NCBI GenBank assembly: GCA_030435675.1
Contig: CM059624.1
Location: 2,194,769 to 2,258,768, forward strand
DNA from: Steinernema hermaphroditum
Taxonomy: Eukaryota > Nematoda > Chromadorea > Rhabditida > Steinernematidae
DNA: 64,000 bases
Reading direction: 5' to 3'
The notes beneath the pieces were generated by a model. That model was given only the letters and a program-made list of their open reading frames with translations, searched no databases and was not told the origin of the DNA. The position numbers and the translations under genes are program-made. This document shows positions 34,801 through 46,800 of this stretch, piece after piece; within the stretch, counting starts at the first letter, position 1; every line of letters starts with the position of its first letter.

Positions 34801-37800
34801 TGGCGCCGTCTTGGCGAAGGTGGACGTCAACGTGACGGTCTCTTCCTTTTCCTTCTCCACGATCTTCTCTTCGACAGCAACCTCAGTCACCTTCTCCTCG
34901 ACCTTCTTCTTCTTGATCTTCTTCTCTTCAGGCTTCTCCTCCGGAACCTTCTCAGCCTCATTCGGCTTCTCAGGCTCCTTCACTTCGGGAACTTTTTCTT
35001 CTGCCTTCTTCTTTTTGATCTTCTTCTCCTCAGGCTTCTCTTCAGGAACCTTCTCAACCGGCATCTCTTCAGGAACCTTCTCGGCGTCCTTCGGCTTCTC
35101 AGGCTCCTTCACTTCGGGAACCTTCTCCTCGGCCGGTTTCTCCTCGGGCTTCTTGAGGCTTGGCTTGCGCTTAGCAATCTTCGCTTCCTTCAAAGTGAGG
35201 GAGACGCTCTGGATGGTGACCTCGAAGATCTCGCATGTGACTTCGGCAGTTGGAGCCGTCTTGGTGAAGGTGGACGTCAACGTGACGGTCTCTTCCTTTT
35301 CCTTCTCCACGATCATCTCTTCGACAGCAACCTCAGTCACCTTCTCCTCGACCTTCTTCTTTTTGATCTTCTTCTCCTCAGGCTTCTCTTCAGGAACCTT
35401 TTCAACCGGCTTTTCCTCAGGAACCTTCTCGGCCTCCTTCGGCTTCTCAGGCTCCTTCACTTCGGGAACCTTTTCCTCGGCCGGTTTCTCCTCGGGCTTC
35501 TTGAGGCTTGGCTTGCGCTTAGCAATCTTCGCTTCCTTCAAAGTGAGGGAGACGCTCTGGATGGTGACCTCGAAGATCTCGCATGTGACTTCGGCAGTTG
35601 GAGCCGTCTTGGTGAAGGTGGACGTCAACGTGACGGTCTCTTCCTTTTCCTTCTCCACGATCATCTCTTCGACAGCAACCTCAGTCACCTTCTCCTCGAC
35701 CTTCTTCTTTTTGATCTTCTTCTCTTCAGGCTTCTCTTCAGGAACCTTTTCAACCGGCTTTTCCTCAGGAACCTTCTCGGCCTCCTTCGGCTTCTCAGGC
35801 TCCTTCACTTCGGGAACCTTTTCCTCGGCCGGTTTCTCCTCGGGCTTCTTGAGGCTTGGCTTGCGCTTAGCAATCTTCGCTTCCTTCAAAGTGAGGGAGA
35901 CGCTCTGGATGGTGACCTCGAAGATCTCGCATGTGACTTCGGCAGTTGGAGCCGTCTTGGTGAAGGTGGACGTCAACGTGACGGTCTCTTCCTTTTCCTT
36001 CTCCACGATCTTCTCTTCGACAGCAACCTCAGTCACCTTCTCCTCGACCTTCTTCTTTTTGATCTTCTTCTCCTCAGGCTTCTCTTCAGGAACCTTTTCA
36101 ACCGGCTTTTCCTCAGGAACCTTCTCGGCATCCTCAACCTTAGGAGCTTCAGGAACGGGCTCTTCAGGCTTGGGCGCCTCTTCGATCGGCTTTTCTTCCT
36201 CAACCTTAGGAGCTTCAGGAACGGACTCCTCAGGCTTGGGCGCCTCTTCGATCGGCTTTTCTTCCTCAACCTTAGGAGCTTCAGGAACTGGCTCCTCAGG
36301 CTTGGGCGCCTCTTCGATCGGCTTTTCTTCCTCAACCTTTGGAGCTTCAGGAACGGGCTCTTCAGGCTTGGGCGCCTCTTCGATCGGCTTTTCTTCCTCA
36401 ACCTTAGGAGCTTCTGGAACTGACTCTTCAGGCTTGGGCGCCTCTTCGATCGGCTTTTCTTCCTCAACCTTAGGAGCTTCAGGAACTGGCTCCTCAGGCT
36501 TGGGCGCCTCTTCGATCGGCTTTTCTTCGTCAACCTTAGGAGCTTCAGGAACGGGCTCTTCAGGCTTGGGCGCCTCTTCGATCGGCTTTTCTTCGTCAAC
36601 CTTAGGAGCTTCAGGAACGGGCTCTTCAGGCTTGGGCGCCTCTTCGATCGGCTTTTCTTCCTCAACCTTAGGAGCTTCAGGAACTGGCTCCTCAGGCTTG
36701 GGCGCCTCTTCGATCGGCTTTTCTTCCTCAACCTTAGGAGCTTCAGGAACTGGCTCTTCAGGCTTGGGCGCCTCTTCGATCGGCTTTTCTTCGTCAACCT
36801 TAGGAGCTTCAGGAACGGGCTCTTCAGGCTTGGGCGCCTCTTCGATCGGCTTTTCTTCCTCAACCTTAGGAGCTTCAGGAACTGGCTCTTCAGGCTTGGG
36901 CGCCTCTTCGATCGGCTTTTCTTCCTCAACCTTAGGAGCTTCAGGAACTGGCTCCTCAGGCTTGGGCGCCTCTTCGATCGGCTTTTCTTCCTCAACCTTT
37001 GGAGCTTCAGGAACGGGCTCTTCAGGCTTGGGCGCCTCTTCGATCGGCTTTTCTTCCTCAACCTTAGGAGCTTCAGGAACTGGCTCCTCAGGCTTGGGCG
37101 CCTCTTCGATCGGCTTTTCTTCCTCAACCTTAGGAGCTTCAGGAACGGGCTCTTCAGGCTTGGGCGCCTCTTCGATCGGCTTTTCTTCCTCAACCTTTGG
37201 AGCTTCAGGAACGGGCTCTTCAGGTTTCATAACTTCTTCGGTAGGTACCTCTTCAGCAGCAGCAGTCTTCGGGACGCGGGGGACACTTGCCTCCGAGGTA
37301 TCGACTGATTCAGTGAACACCTCAACTTCGATGACTTCGGGAAGTTCGGTCTTCTTGAAGAGAAGGTCGACAGTGACCGCTTCCTCAGACACTCGTTCGA
37401 TGGTGGTGATCTCGATTTCCTCGACGACCTTCTCTTCTTCAACCTTTACCGCTTCAGGAACTGGCTCTTCAGGCTTGGGCGCCTCTTCGATCGGCTTTTC
37501 TTCCTCAACCTCAGGAGCTTCAAGAACGGGCACTTCAGGTTTCATAACTTCTTCGGTAGGTACCTCCTCAGCAGCAGCAGTCTTCGGGACGCGGGGGACA
37601 CTTGCCTCCGAGGTATCGACTGATTCAGTGAACACCTCAACTTCGATGACTTCGAGAAGTTCGGTCTTCTTGAAGAGACGGTCGACAGTGACCGCTTCCT
37701 CAGACACTCGTTCAATGGTGGTGATCTCGATTTCCTCGACGACCTTCTCTTCTTCAACCTTTACCGCTTCGGGAGCGGGCTCTTCAGGCTTGGGCGCCTC

Positions 37801-40800
37801 TTCGATCGGCTTTTCTTCCTCAACCTTAGGAGCTTCAGGAACTGGCTCCTCAGGCTTGGGCGCCTCTTCGATCGGCTTTTCTTCCTCAATCTTAGGAGCT
37901 TCAGGAACGCGCTCCTCAAGCTTGGGCGCCTCTTCGATCGGCTTTTCTTCCTCAACCTCAGGAGCTTCAAGAACGGGCTCTTCAGGTTTCATAACTTCTT
38001 CGGTAGGTACCTCCTCAGCAGCAGCAGTCTTCGGGACGCGGGCGATACTTGCCTCCGAGGTATCGACTGATTCAGTGAACACCTCTACTTCGATGACTTC
38101 GAGAAGTTCGGTCTTCTTGAAGAGAAGGTCGACAGTGACCGCTTCCTCAGACACTCGTTCAATGGTGGTGATCTCGATTTCCTCGACGACCTTCTCTTCT
38201 TCAACCTTTACCGCTTCGGGAGCGGGCTCTTCAGGCTTGGGCGCCACTTCGATCGGCTTTTCTTCCTCAACCTTAGGAGCTTCAGGAACTGGCTCCTCAG
38301 GCTTGGGCGCCTCTTCGATCGGCTTTTCTTCCTCAACCTCAGGAGCTTCAAGAACGGGCTCTTCAGGTTTCATAACTTCTTCGGTAGGTACCTCCTCAGC
38401 AGCAGCAGTCTTCGGGACGCGGGCGATACTTGCCTCCGAGGTATCGACTGATTCAGTGAACACCTCAACTTCGATGACTTCGAGAAGTTCGGTCTTCTTG
38501 AAGAGAAGGTCGACAGTGACCGCTTCCTCAGACACTCGTTCAATGGTGGTGATCTCGATTTCCTCGACGACCTTCTCTTCTTCAACCTTTACCGCTTCGG
38601 GAGCGGGCTCTTCAGGCTTGGGCGCCTCTTCGATCGGCTTTTTTTCCTCAACCTTTGGAGCTTCAGGAACGGGCTCTTCAGGCTTGGGCGCCTCTTCGAT
38701 CGGCTTTTCTTCCTCAACCTCAGGAGCTTCAAGAACGGGCTCTTCAGGTTTCATAACTTCTTCGGTAGGTACCTCCTCAGCAGCAGCAGTCTTCGGGACG
38801 CGGGGGATACTTGCCTCCGAGGTATCGACTGATTCAGTGAACACCTCAACTTCGATGACTTCGAGAAGTTCGGTCTTCTTGAAGAGAAGGTCGACAGTGA
38901 CCGCTTCCTCAGACACTCGTTCAATGGTGGTGATCTCGATTTCCTCGACGACCTTCTCTTCTTCAACCTTTACCGCTTCGGGAGCGGGCTCTTCAGGCTT
39001 GGGCGCCTCTTCGATCGGCTTTTCTTCCTCAACCTTAGGAGCTTCAGGAACGGGCTCTTCAGGTTTCATAACTTCTTCGGTAGGTACCTCTTCAGCAGCA
39101 GCAGTCTTCGGGACGCGGGGGATACTTGCCTCCGAGGTATCGACTGATTCAGTGAACACCTCAACTTCGATGACTTCGAGAAGTTCGGTCTTCTTGAAGA
39201 GAAGGTCGACAGTGACCGCTTCCTCAGACACTCGTTCAATGGTGGTGATCTCGATTTCCTCGACGACCTTCTCTTCTTCAACCTTTACCGCTTCGGGAGC
39301 GGGCTCTTCAGGCTTGGGCGCCTCTTCGATCGGCTTTTCTTCCTCAACCTTAGGAGCTTCAGGAACGGGCTCTTCAGGTTTCATAACTTCTTCGGTAGGT
39401 ACCTCTTCAGCAGCAGCAGTCTTCGGGACGCGGGGGATACTTGCCTCCGAGGTATCGACTGATTCAGTGAACACCTCAACTTCGATGACTTCGAGAAGTT
39501 CGGTCTTCTTGAAGAGAAGGTCGACAGTGACCGCTTCCTCAGACACTCGTTCAATGGTGGTGATCTCGATTTCCTCGACGACCTTCTCTTCTTCAACCTT
39601 TACCGCTTCGGGAACGGGCTCCTCAGGCTTGGGCGCCTCTTCGATCGGCTTTTCTTCCTCAACCTCAGGAGCTTCAAGAACGGGCTCTTCAGGTTTCATA
39701 ACTTCTTCGGTAGGTACCTCCTCAGCAGCAGCAGTCTTCGGGACGCGGGCGATACTTGCCTCCGAGGTATCGACTGATTCAGTGAACACCTCAACTTCGA
39801 TGACTTCGAGAAGTTCGGTCTTCTTGAAGAGAAGGTCGACAGTGACCGCTTCCTCAGACACTCGTTCAATGGTGGTGATCTCGATTTCCTCGACGACCTT
39901 CTCTTCTTCAACCTTTACCGCTTCGGGAGCGGGCTCTTCAGGCTTGGGCGCCTCTTCGATCGGCTTTTTTTCCTCAACCTTTGGAGCTTCAGGAACGGGC
40001 TCTTCAGGCTTGGGCGCCTCTTCGATCGGCTTTTCTTCCTCAACCTCAGGAGCTTCAAGAACGGGCTCTTCAGGTTTCATAACTTCTTCGGTAGGTACCT
40101 CCTCAGCAGCAGCAGTCTTCGGGACGCGGGGGATACTTGCCTCCGAGGTATCGACTGATTCAGTGAACACCTCAACTTCGATGACTTCGAGAAGTTCGGT
40201 CTTCTTGAAGAGAAGGTCGACAGTGACCGCTTCCTCAGACACTCGTTCAATGGTGGTGATCTCGATTTCCTCGACGACCTTCTCTTCTTCAACCTTTACC
40301 GCTTCGGGAGCGGGCTCTTCAGGCTTGGGCGCCTCTTCGATCGGCTTTTCTTCCTCAACCTTAGGAGCTTCAGGAACGGGCTCTTCAGGTTTCATAACTT
40401 CTTCGGTAGGTACCTCTTCAGCAGCAGCAGTCTTCGGGACGCGGGGGATACTTGCCTCCGAGGTATCGACTGATTCAGTGAACACCTCAACTTCGATGAC
40501 TTCGAGAAGTTCGGTCTTCTTGAAGAGAAGGTCGACAGTGACCGCTTCCTCAGACACTCGTTCAATGGTGGTGATCTCGATTTCCTCGACGACCTTCTCT
40601 TCTTCAACCTTTACCGCTTCGGGAACGGGCTCCTCAGGCTTGGGCGCCTCTTCGATCGGCTTTTCTTCCTCAATCTTAGGAGCTTCAGGAACGGGCTCTT
40701 CAGGTTTCGTAACTTCTTCGGTAGGTACCTCCTCCGCAGCAGCAGTCTTCGGGATGCGGGGGACACTTGCCTCCGAGGTATCGACTGATTCAGTGAACAC

Positions 40801-43800
40801 CTCAACTTCGATGACTTCGAGAAGTTCGGTCTTCTTGAAAAGAAGGTCGACAGTGACCGTTTCCTCGGACACTCGTTCGATGGTGGTGATCTCGATTTCC
40901 TCGACGACCGTCTCTTCTTCAACCTTTACTGCTTCGGGAACGGGCTCCTCAGGCTTGGGCGCCTCTTCGATCGGCTTTTCTTCCTCAACCTTTGGAGCTT
41001 CAGGAACTGGCTCTTCAGGCTTGGGCGCCTCTTCGATCGGCTTTTCTTCCTCAACCTTTGGAGCTTCAGGAACTGGCTCTTCAGGCTTGGGCGCCTCTTC
41101 GATCGGCTTTTCTTCCTCAACCTTTGGAGCTTCAGGAACTGGCTCTTCAGGCTTGGGCGCCTCTTCGATCGGCTTTTCTTCCTCAACCTTTGGAGCTTCA
41201 GGAACGGGCTCTTCAGGCTTGGGCGCCTCTTCGATCGGCTTTTCTTCCTCAACCTTAGGAGCTTCAGGAACGGGCTCTTCAGGCTTGGGCGCCTCTTCGA
41301 TCGGCTTTTCTTCCTCAACCTTTGGAGCTTCAGGAACTGGCTCTTCAGGCTTGGGCGCCTCTTCGATCGGCTTTTCTTCCTCAACCTTAGGAGCTTCAGG
41401 AACGGGCTCTTCAGGCTTGGGCGCCTCTTCGATCGGCTTTTCTTCCTCAACCTTTGGAGCTTCAGGAACGGGCTCTTCAGGTTTCATAACTTCTTCGGTA
41501 GGTACCTCCTCAGCAGCAGCAGTCTTCGGGACGCGGGGGACACTTGCCTCCGAGGTATCGACTGATTCAGTGAACACCTCAACTTCGATGACTTCGGGAA
41601 GTTCGGTCTTCTTGAAGAGAAGGTCGACAGTGACCGGTTCCTCAGACACTCGTTCAATGGTGGTGATCTCGATTTCCTCGACGACCTTCTCTTCTTCAAC
41701 CTTTACCGCTTCGGGAGCGGGCTCTTCAGGCTTGGGCGCCTCTTCGATCGGCTTTTCTTCCTCAACCTTAGGAGCTTCAGGAACTGGCTCTTCAGGCTTG
41801 GGCGCCTCTTCGATCGGCTTTTCTTCCTCAACCTTAGGAGCTTCAGGAACTGGCTCTTCAGGCTTGGGCGCCTCTTCGATCGGCTTTTCTTCCTGAACCT
41901 TTGGAGCTTCAGGAACGGGCTCTTCAGGCTTGGGCGCCTCTTCGATCGGCTTTTCTTCCTCAACCTTAGGAGCTTCAGGAACTGGCTCTTCAGGCTTGGG
42001 CGCCTCTTCGATCGGCTTTTCTTCCTCAACCTTAGGAGCTTCAGGAACTGGCTCTTCAGGCTTGGGCGCCTCTTCGATCGGCTTTTCTTCCTCAACCTTT
42101 GGAGCTTCAGGAACGGGCTCTTCAGGCTTGGGCGCCTCTTCGATCGGCTTTTCTTCCTCAACCTTAGGAGCTTCAGGAACTGGCTCCTCAGGCTTGGGCG
42201 CCTCTTCGATCGGCTTTTCTTCCTCAACCTTAGGAGCTTCAAGAACGGGCTCTTCAGGCTTGGGCGCCTCTTCGATCGGCTTTTCTTCCTCAACCTTTGG
42301 AGCTTCAGGAACGGGCTCTTCAGGTTTCATAACTTCTTCGGTAGGTACCTCTTCAGCAGCAGCAGTCTTCGGGACGCGGGGGACACTTGCCTCCGAGGTA
42401 TCGACTGATTCAGTGAACACCTCAACTTCGATGACTTCGAGAAGTTCGGTCTTCTTGAAGAGAAGGTCGACAGTGACCGCTTCCTCAGACACTCGTTCGA
42501 TGGTGGTGATCTCGATTTCCTCGACGACCTTCTCTTCTTCAACCTTTACCGCTTCGGGAACGGGCTCCTCAGGCTTGGGCGCCTCTTCGATCGGCTTTTC
42601 TTCCTCAATCTTAGGAGCTTCAGGAACGGGCTCTTCAGGTTTCGTAACTTCTTCGGTAGGTACCTCCTCCGCAGCAGCAGTCTTCGGGACGCGGGGGACA
42701 CTTGCCTCCGAGGTATCGACTGATTCAGTGAACACCTCAACTTCGATGACTTCGGGAAGTTCGGTCTTGTTGAAGAGAAGGTCGACAGTGACCGGTTCCT
42801 CAGACACTCGTTCAATGGTGGTGATCTCGATTTCCTCGACGACCTTCTCTTCTTCAACCTTTACCGCTTCGGGAGCGGGCTCTTCAGGCTTGGGCGCCTC
42901 TTCGATCGGCTTTTCTTCCTCAACCTTAGGAGCTTCAGGAACTGGCTCTTCAGGCTTGGGCGCCTCTTCGATCGGCTTTTCTTCCTCAACCTTAGGAGCT
43001 TCAGGAACTGGCTCTTCAGGCTTGGGCGCCTCTTCGATCGGCTTTTCTTCCTGAACCTTTGGAGCTTCAGGAACGGGCTCTTCAGGCTTGGGCGCCTCTT
43101 CGATTCGGCTTTTCTTCCTCAACCTTAGGAGCTTCAGGAACTGGCTCTTCAGGCTTGGGCGCCTCTTCGATCGGCTTTTCTTCCTCAACCTTAGGAGCTT
43201 CAGGAACTGGCTCTTCAGGCTTGGGCGCCTCTTCGATCGGCTTTTCTTCCTCAACCTTTGGAGCTTCAGGAACGGGCTCTTCAGGCTTGGGCGCCTCTTC
43301 GATCGGCTTTTCTTCCTCAACCTTAGGAGCTTCAGGAACTGGCTCCTCAGGCTTGGGCGCCTCTTCGATCGGCTTTTCTTCCTCAACCTTAGGAGCTTCA
43401 GGAACGGGCTCTTCAGGCTTGGGCGCCTCTTCGATCGGCTTTTCTTCCTCAACCTTTGGAGCTTCAGGAACGGGCTCTTCAGGTTTCATAACTTCTTCGG
43501 TAGGTACCTCTTCAGCAGCAGCAGTCTTCGGGACGCGGGGGACACTTGCCTCCGAGGTATCGACTGATTCAGTGAACACCTCAACTTCGATGACTTCGAG
43601 AAGTTCGGTCTTCTTGAAGAGAAGGTCGACAGTGACCGCTTCCTCAGACACTCGTTCGATGGTGGTGATCTCGATTTCCTCGACGACCTTCTCTTCTTCA
43701 ACCTTTACCGCTTCAGGAACTGGCTCTTCAGGCTTGGGCGCCTCTTCGATCGGCTTTTCTTCCTCAACCTTAGGAGCTTCAAGAACGGGCTCTTCAGGTT

Positions 43801-46800
43801 TCATAACTTCTTCGGTAGGTACCTCCTCTTCAGCAGCAGCAGTCTTCGGGACGCGGGGGATACTTGCCTCCGAGGTATCGACTGATTCAGTGAACACCTC
43901 AACTTCGATGACTTCGAGAAGTTCGGTCTTCTTGAAGAGAAGGTCGACAGTGACCGCTTCCTCAGACACTCGTTCAATGGTGGTGATCTCGATTTCCTCG
44001 ACGACCTTCTCTTCTTCACCTTCTGGTGGGGAGGCTCTTTTTTTCTCCTTGGGCTTCGGACGGGTCGGCTTGGGCGCCCTTCGATCGGCTTTTCTTCTTC
44101 AACCTTTACCGCTTCGGGAACGGGCTCCTCAGGCTTGGGCGCCTCTTCGATCGGCTTTTCTTCCTCAATCTTAGGAGCTTCAGGAACGGGCTCTTCAGGT
44201 TTCGTAACTTCTTCGGTAGGTACCTCCTCCGCAGCAGCAGTCTTCGGGATGCGGGGGACACTTGCCTCCGAGGTATCGACTGATTCAGTGAACACCTCAA
44301 CTTCGATGACTTCGAGAAGTTCGGTCTTCTTGAAAAGAAGGTCGACAGTGACCGTTTCCTCGGACACTCGTTCGATGGTGGTGATCTCGATTTCCTCGAC
44401 GACCTTCTCTTCTTCAACCTTTACTGCTTCGGGAACGGGCTCCTCAGGCTTGGGCGCCTCTTCGATCGGCTTTTCTTCCTCAACCTTTGGAGCTTCAGGA
44501 ACTGGCTCTTCAGGCTTGGGCGCCTCTTCGATCGGCTTTTCTTCCTCAACCTTAGGAGCTTCAGGAACTGGCTCTTCAGGCTTGGGCGCCTCTTCGATCG
44601 GCTTTTCTTCCTCAACCTTTGGAGCTTCAGGAACGGGCTCTTCAGGCTTGGGCGCCTCTTCGATCGGCTTTTCTTCCTCAACCTTAGGAGCTTCAGGAAC
44701 GGGCTCTTCAGGTTTCGTAACTTCTTCGGTAGGTACCTCCTCCGCAGCAGCAGTCTTCGGGACGCGGGGGACACTTGCCTCCGAGGTATCGACTGATTCA
44801 GTGAACACCTCAACTTCGATGACTTCGAGAAGTTCGGTCTTCTTGAAAAGAAGGTCGACAGTGACCGTTTCCTCGGACACTCGTTCGATGGTGGTGATCT
44901 CGATTTCCTCGACGACCTTCTCTTCTTCAACCTTCACTGCTTCGGGAACGGGCTCCTCAGGCTTGGGCGCCTCTTCGATCGGCTTTTCTTCCTCAACCTT
45001 AGGAGCTTCAGGAACGGGCTCTTCAGGCTTGGGCGCCTCTTCGATCGGCTTTTCTTCCTCAACCTTAGGAGCTTCAGGAACGGGCTCTTCAGGCTTGGGC
45101 GCCTCTTCGATCGGCTTTTCTTCCTCAACCTTAGGAGCTTCAGGCTTGGGCGCTCTTCGATGTTTTCTTTTGTTCAGGAACTTCTTCTGGTCCTCCTCGG
45201 AGTTTGGTTCTGGCGTTGGGCGCTTGAAGAGGTCGCAGTGCCGTTTCCTCGGCTCGTTCGATGGTGGTGATCTCGATTTCCTCGACGACCTTCTTTTCTT
45301 CAACCTTTGGCGGGAACGGGCTCTTCAGGCTTGGGCGCCTCTTCGATCGGCTTTTCTTCCTCAACCTTTGGAGCTTCAGGAACGGGCTCTTCAGGCTTGG
45401 GCGCCTCTTCGATCGGCTTTTCTTCCTCAACCTTAGGAGCTTCAGGAACGCGCTCCTCAAGCTTGGGCGCCTCTTCGATCGGCTTTTCTTCCTCAACCTT
45501 AGGAGCTTCAGGAACGCGCTCCTCAAGCTTGGGCGCCTCTTCGATCGGCTTTTCTTCCTCAACCTCAGGAGCTTCAAGAACGGGCTCTTCAGGTTTCGTA
45601 ACTTCTTCGGTAGGTACCTCCTCCGCAGCAGCAGTCTTCGGGATGCGGGGGACACTTGCCTCCGAGGTATCGACTGATTCAGTGAACACCTCAACTTCGA
45701 TGACTTCGAGAAGTTCGGTCTTCTTGAAGAGAAGGTCGACAGTGACCGCTTCCTCAGACACTCGTTCGATGGTGGTGATCTCGATTTCCTCGACGACCTT
45801 CTCTTCTTCAACCTTTACCGCTTCGGGAACGGGCTCCTCAGGCTTGGGCGCCTCTTCGATCGGCTTTTCTTCCTCAACCTTTGGAGCTTCAGGAACGGGC
45901 TCTTCAGGCTTGGGCGCCTCTTCGATCGGCTTTTCTTCCTCAACCTTAGGAGCTTCAGGAACGGGCTCTTCAGGCTTGGGCGCCTCTTCGATCGGCTTTT
46001 CTTCCTCAATTAGGGTTGGGCGGGCTTCAGGCTTGGGCGCCTCTTCGATCGGCTTTTCTTCCTCAACCTTAGGAGCTTCAGGAACGGGCTCTTCAGGCTT
46101 GGGCGCCTCTTCGTCGTTTTCTTCCTCAACTTGGGTTGGCGGGCTCTTCAGTTGGGGCTTCGTCGGTTTTCTTCCCAACCTTAGGGCTTCAGGAACGGGC
46201 TCTTCAGGTTGTGGTTGTAGCAGCAGTCTTCGGGATGCGGGGGACACTTGCCTCCGAGGTATCGACTGATTCAGTGAACACCTCAACTTCGATGACTTCG
46301 AGAAGTTCGGTCTTCTTGAAGAGAAGGTCGACAGTGACCGCTTCCTCAGACACTCGTTCAATGGTGGTGATCTCGATTTCCTCGACGACCTTCTCTTCTT
46401 CAACCTTTACCGCTTCGGGAGCGGGCTCTTCAGGCTTGGGCGCCTCTTCGATCGGCTTTTCTTCCTCAACCTTAGGAGCTTCGGGAACGGGCTCCTCAGG
46501 CTTGGGCGCCTCTTCGATCGGCTTTTCTTCCTCAACCTTAGGAGCTTCAAGAACGGGCACTTCAGGTTTCGTAACTTCTTCGGTAGGTACCTCCTCCGCA
46601 GCAGCAGTCTTCGGGACGCGGGGGACACTTGCCTCCGAGGTATCGACTGATTCAGTGAACACCTCAACTTCGATGACTTCGAGAAGTTCGGTCTTCTTGA
46701 AAAGAAGGTCGACAGTGACCGTTTCCTCGGACACTCGTTCGATGGTGGTGATCTCGATTTCCTCGACGACCTTCTCTTCTTCAACCTTCTTACTGCTTCG

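Larger units (their letters stand above)
29727..35410. repeat. 2,842-bp near-identical tandem duplication (29,727-32,568 and 32,569-35,410)
   Basis: All landmarks recur at an offset of exactly 2,842 bp: both FnIII exons, both short introns, the Ig triple and the flanking spacer. I found a single clear difference (position 29,815 versus 32,657, TCT versus TTT in the spacer). Homology stops near 29,727/32,569 on the left and near 32,556/35,398 on the right. Edges are approximate because both lie in simple PEVK sequence. Confidence 0.85.
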
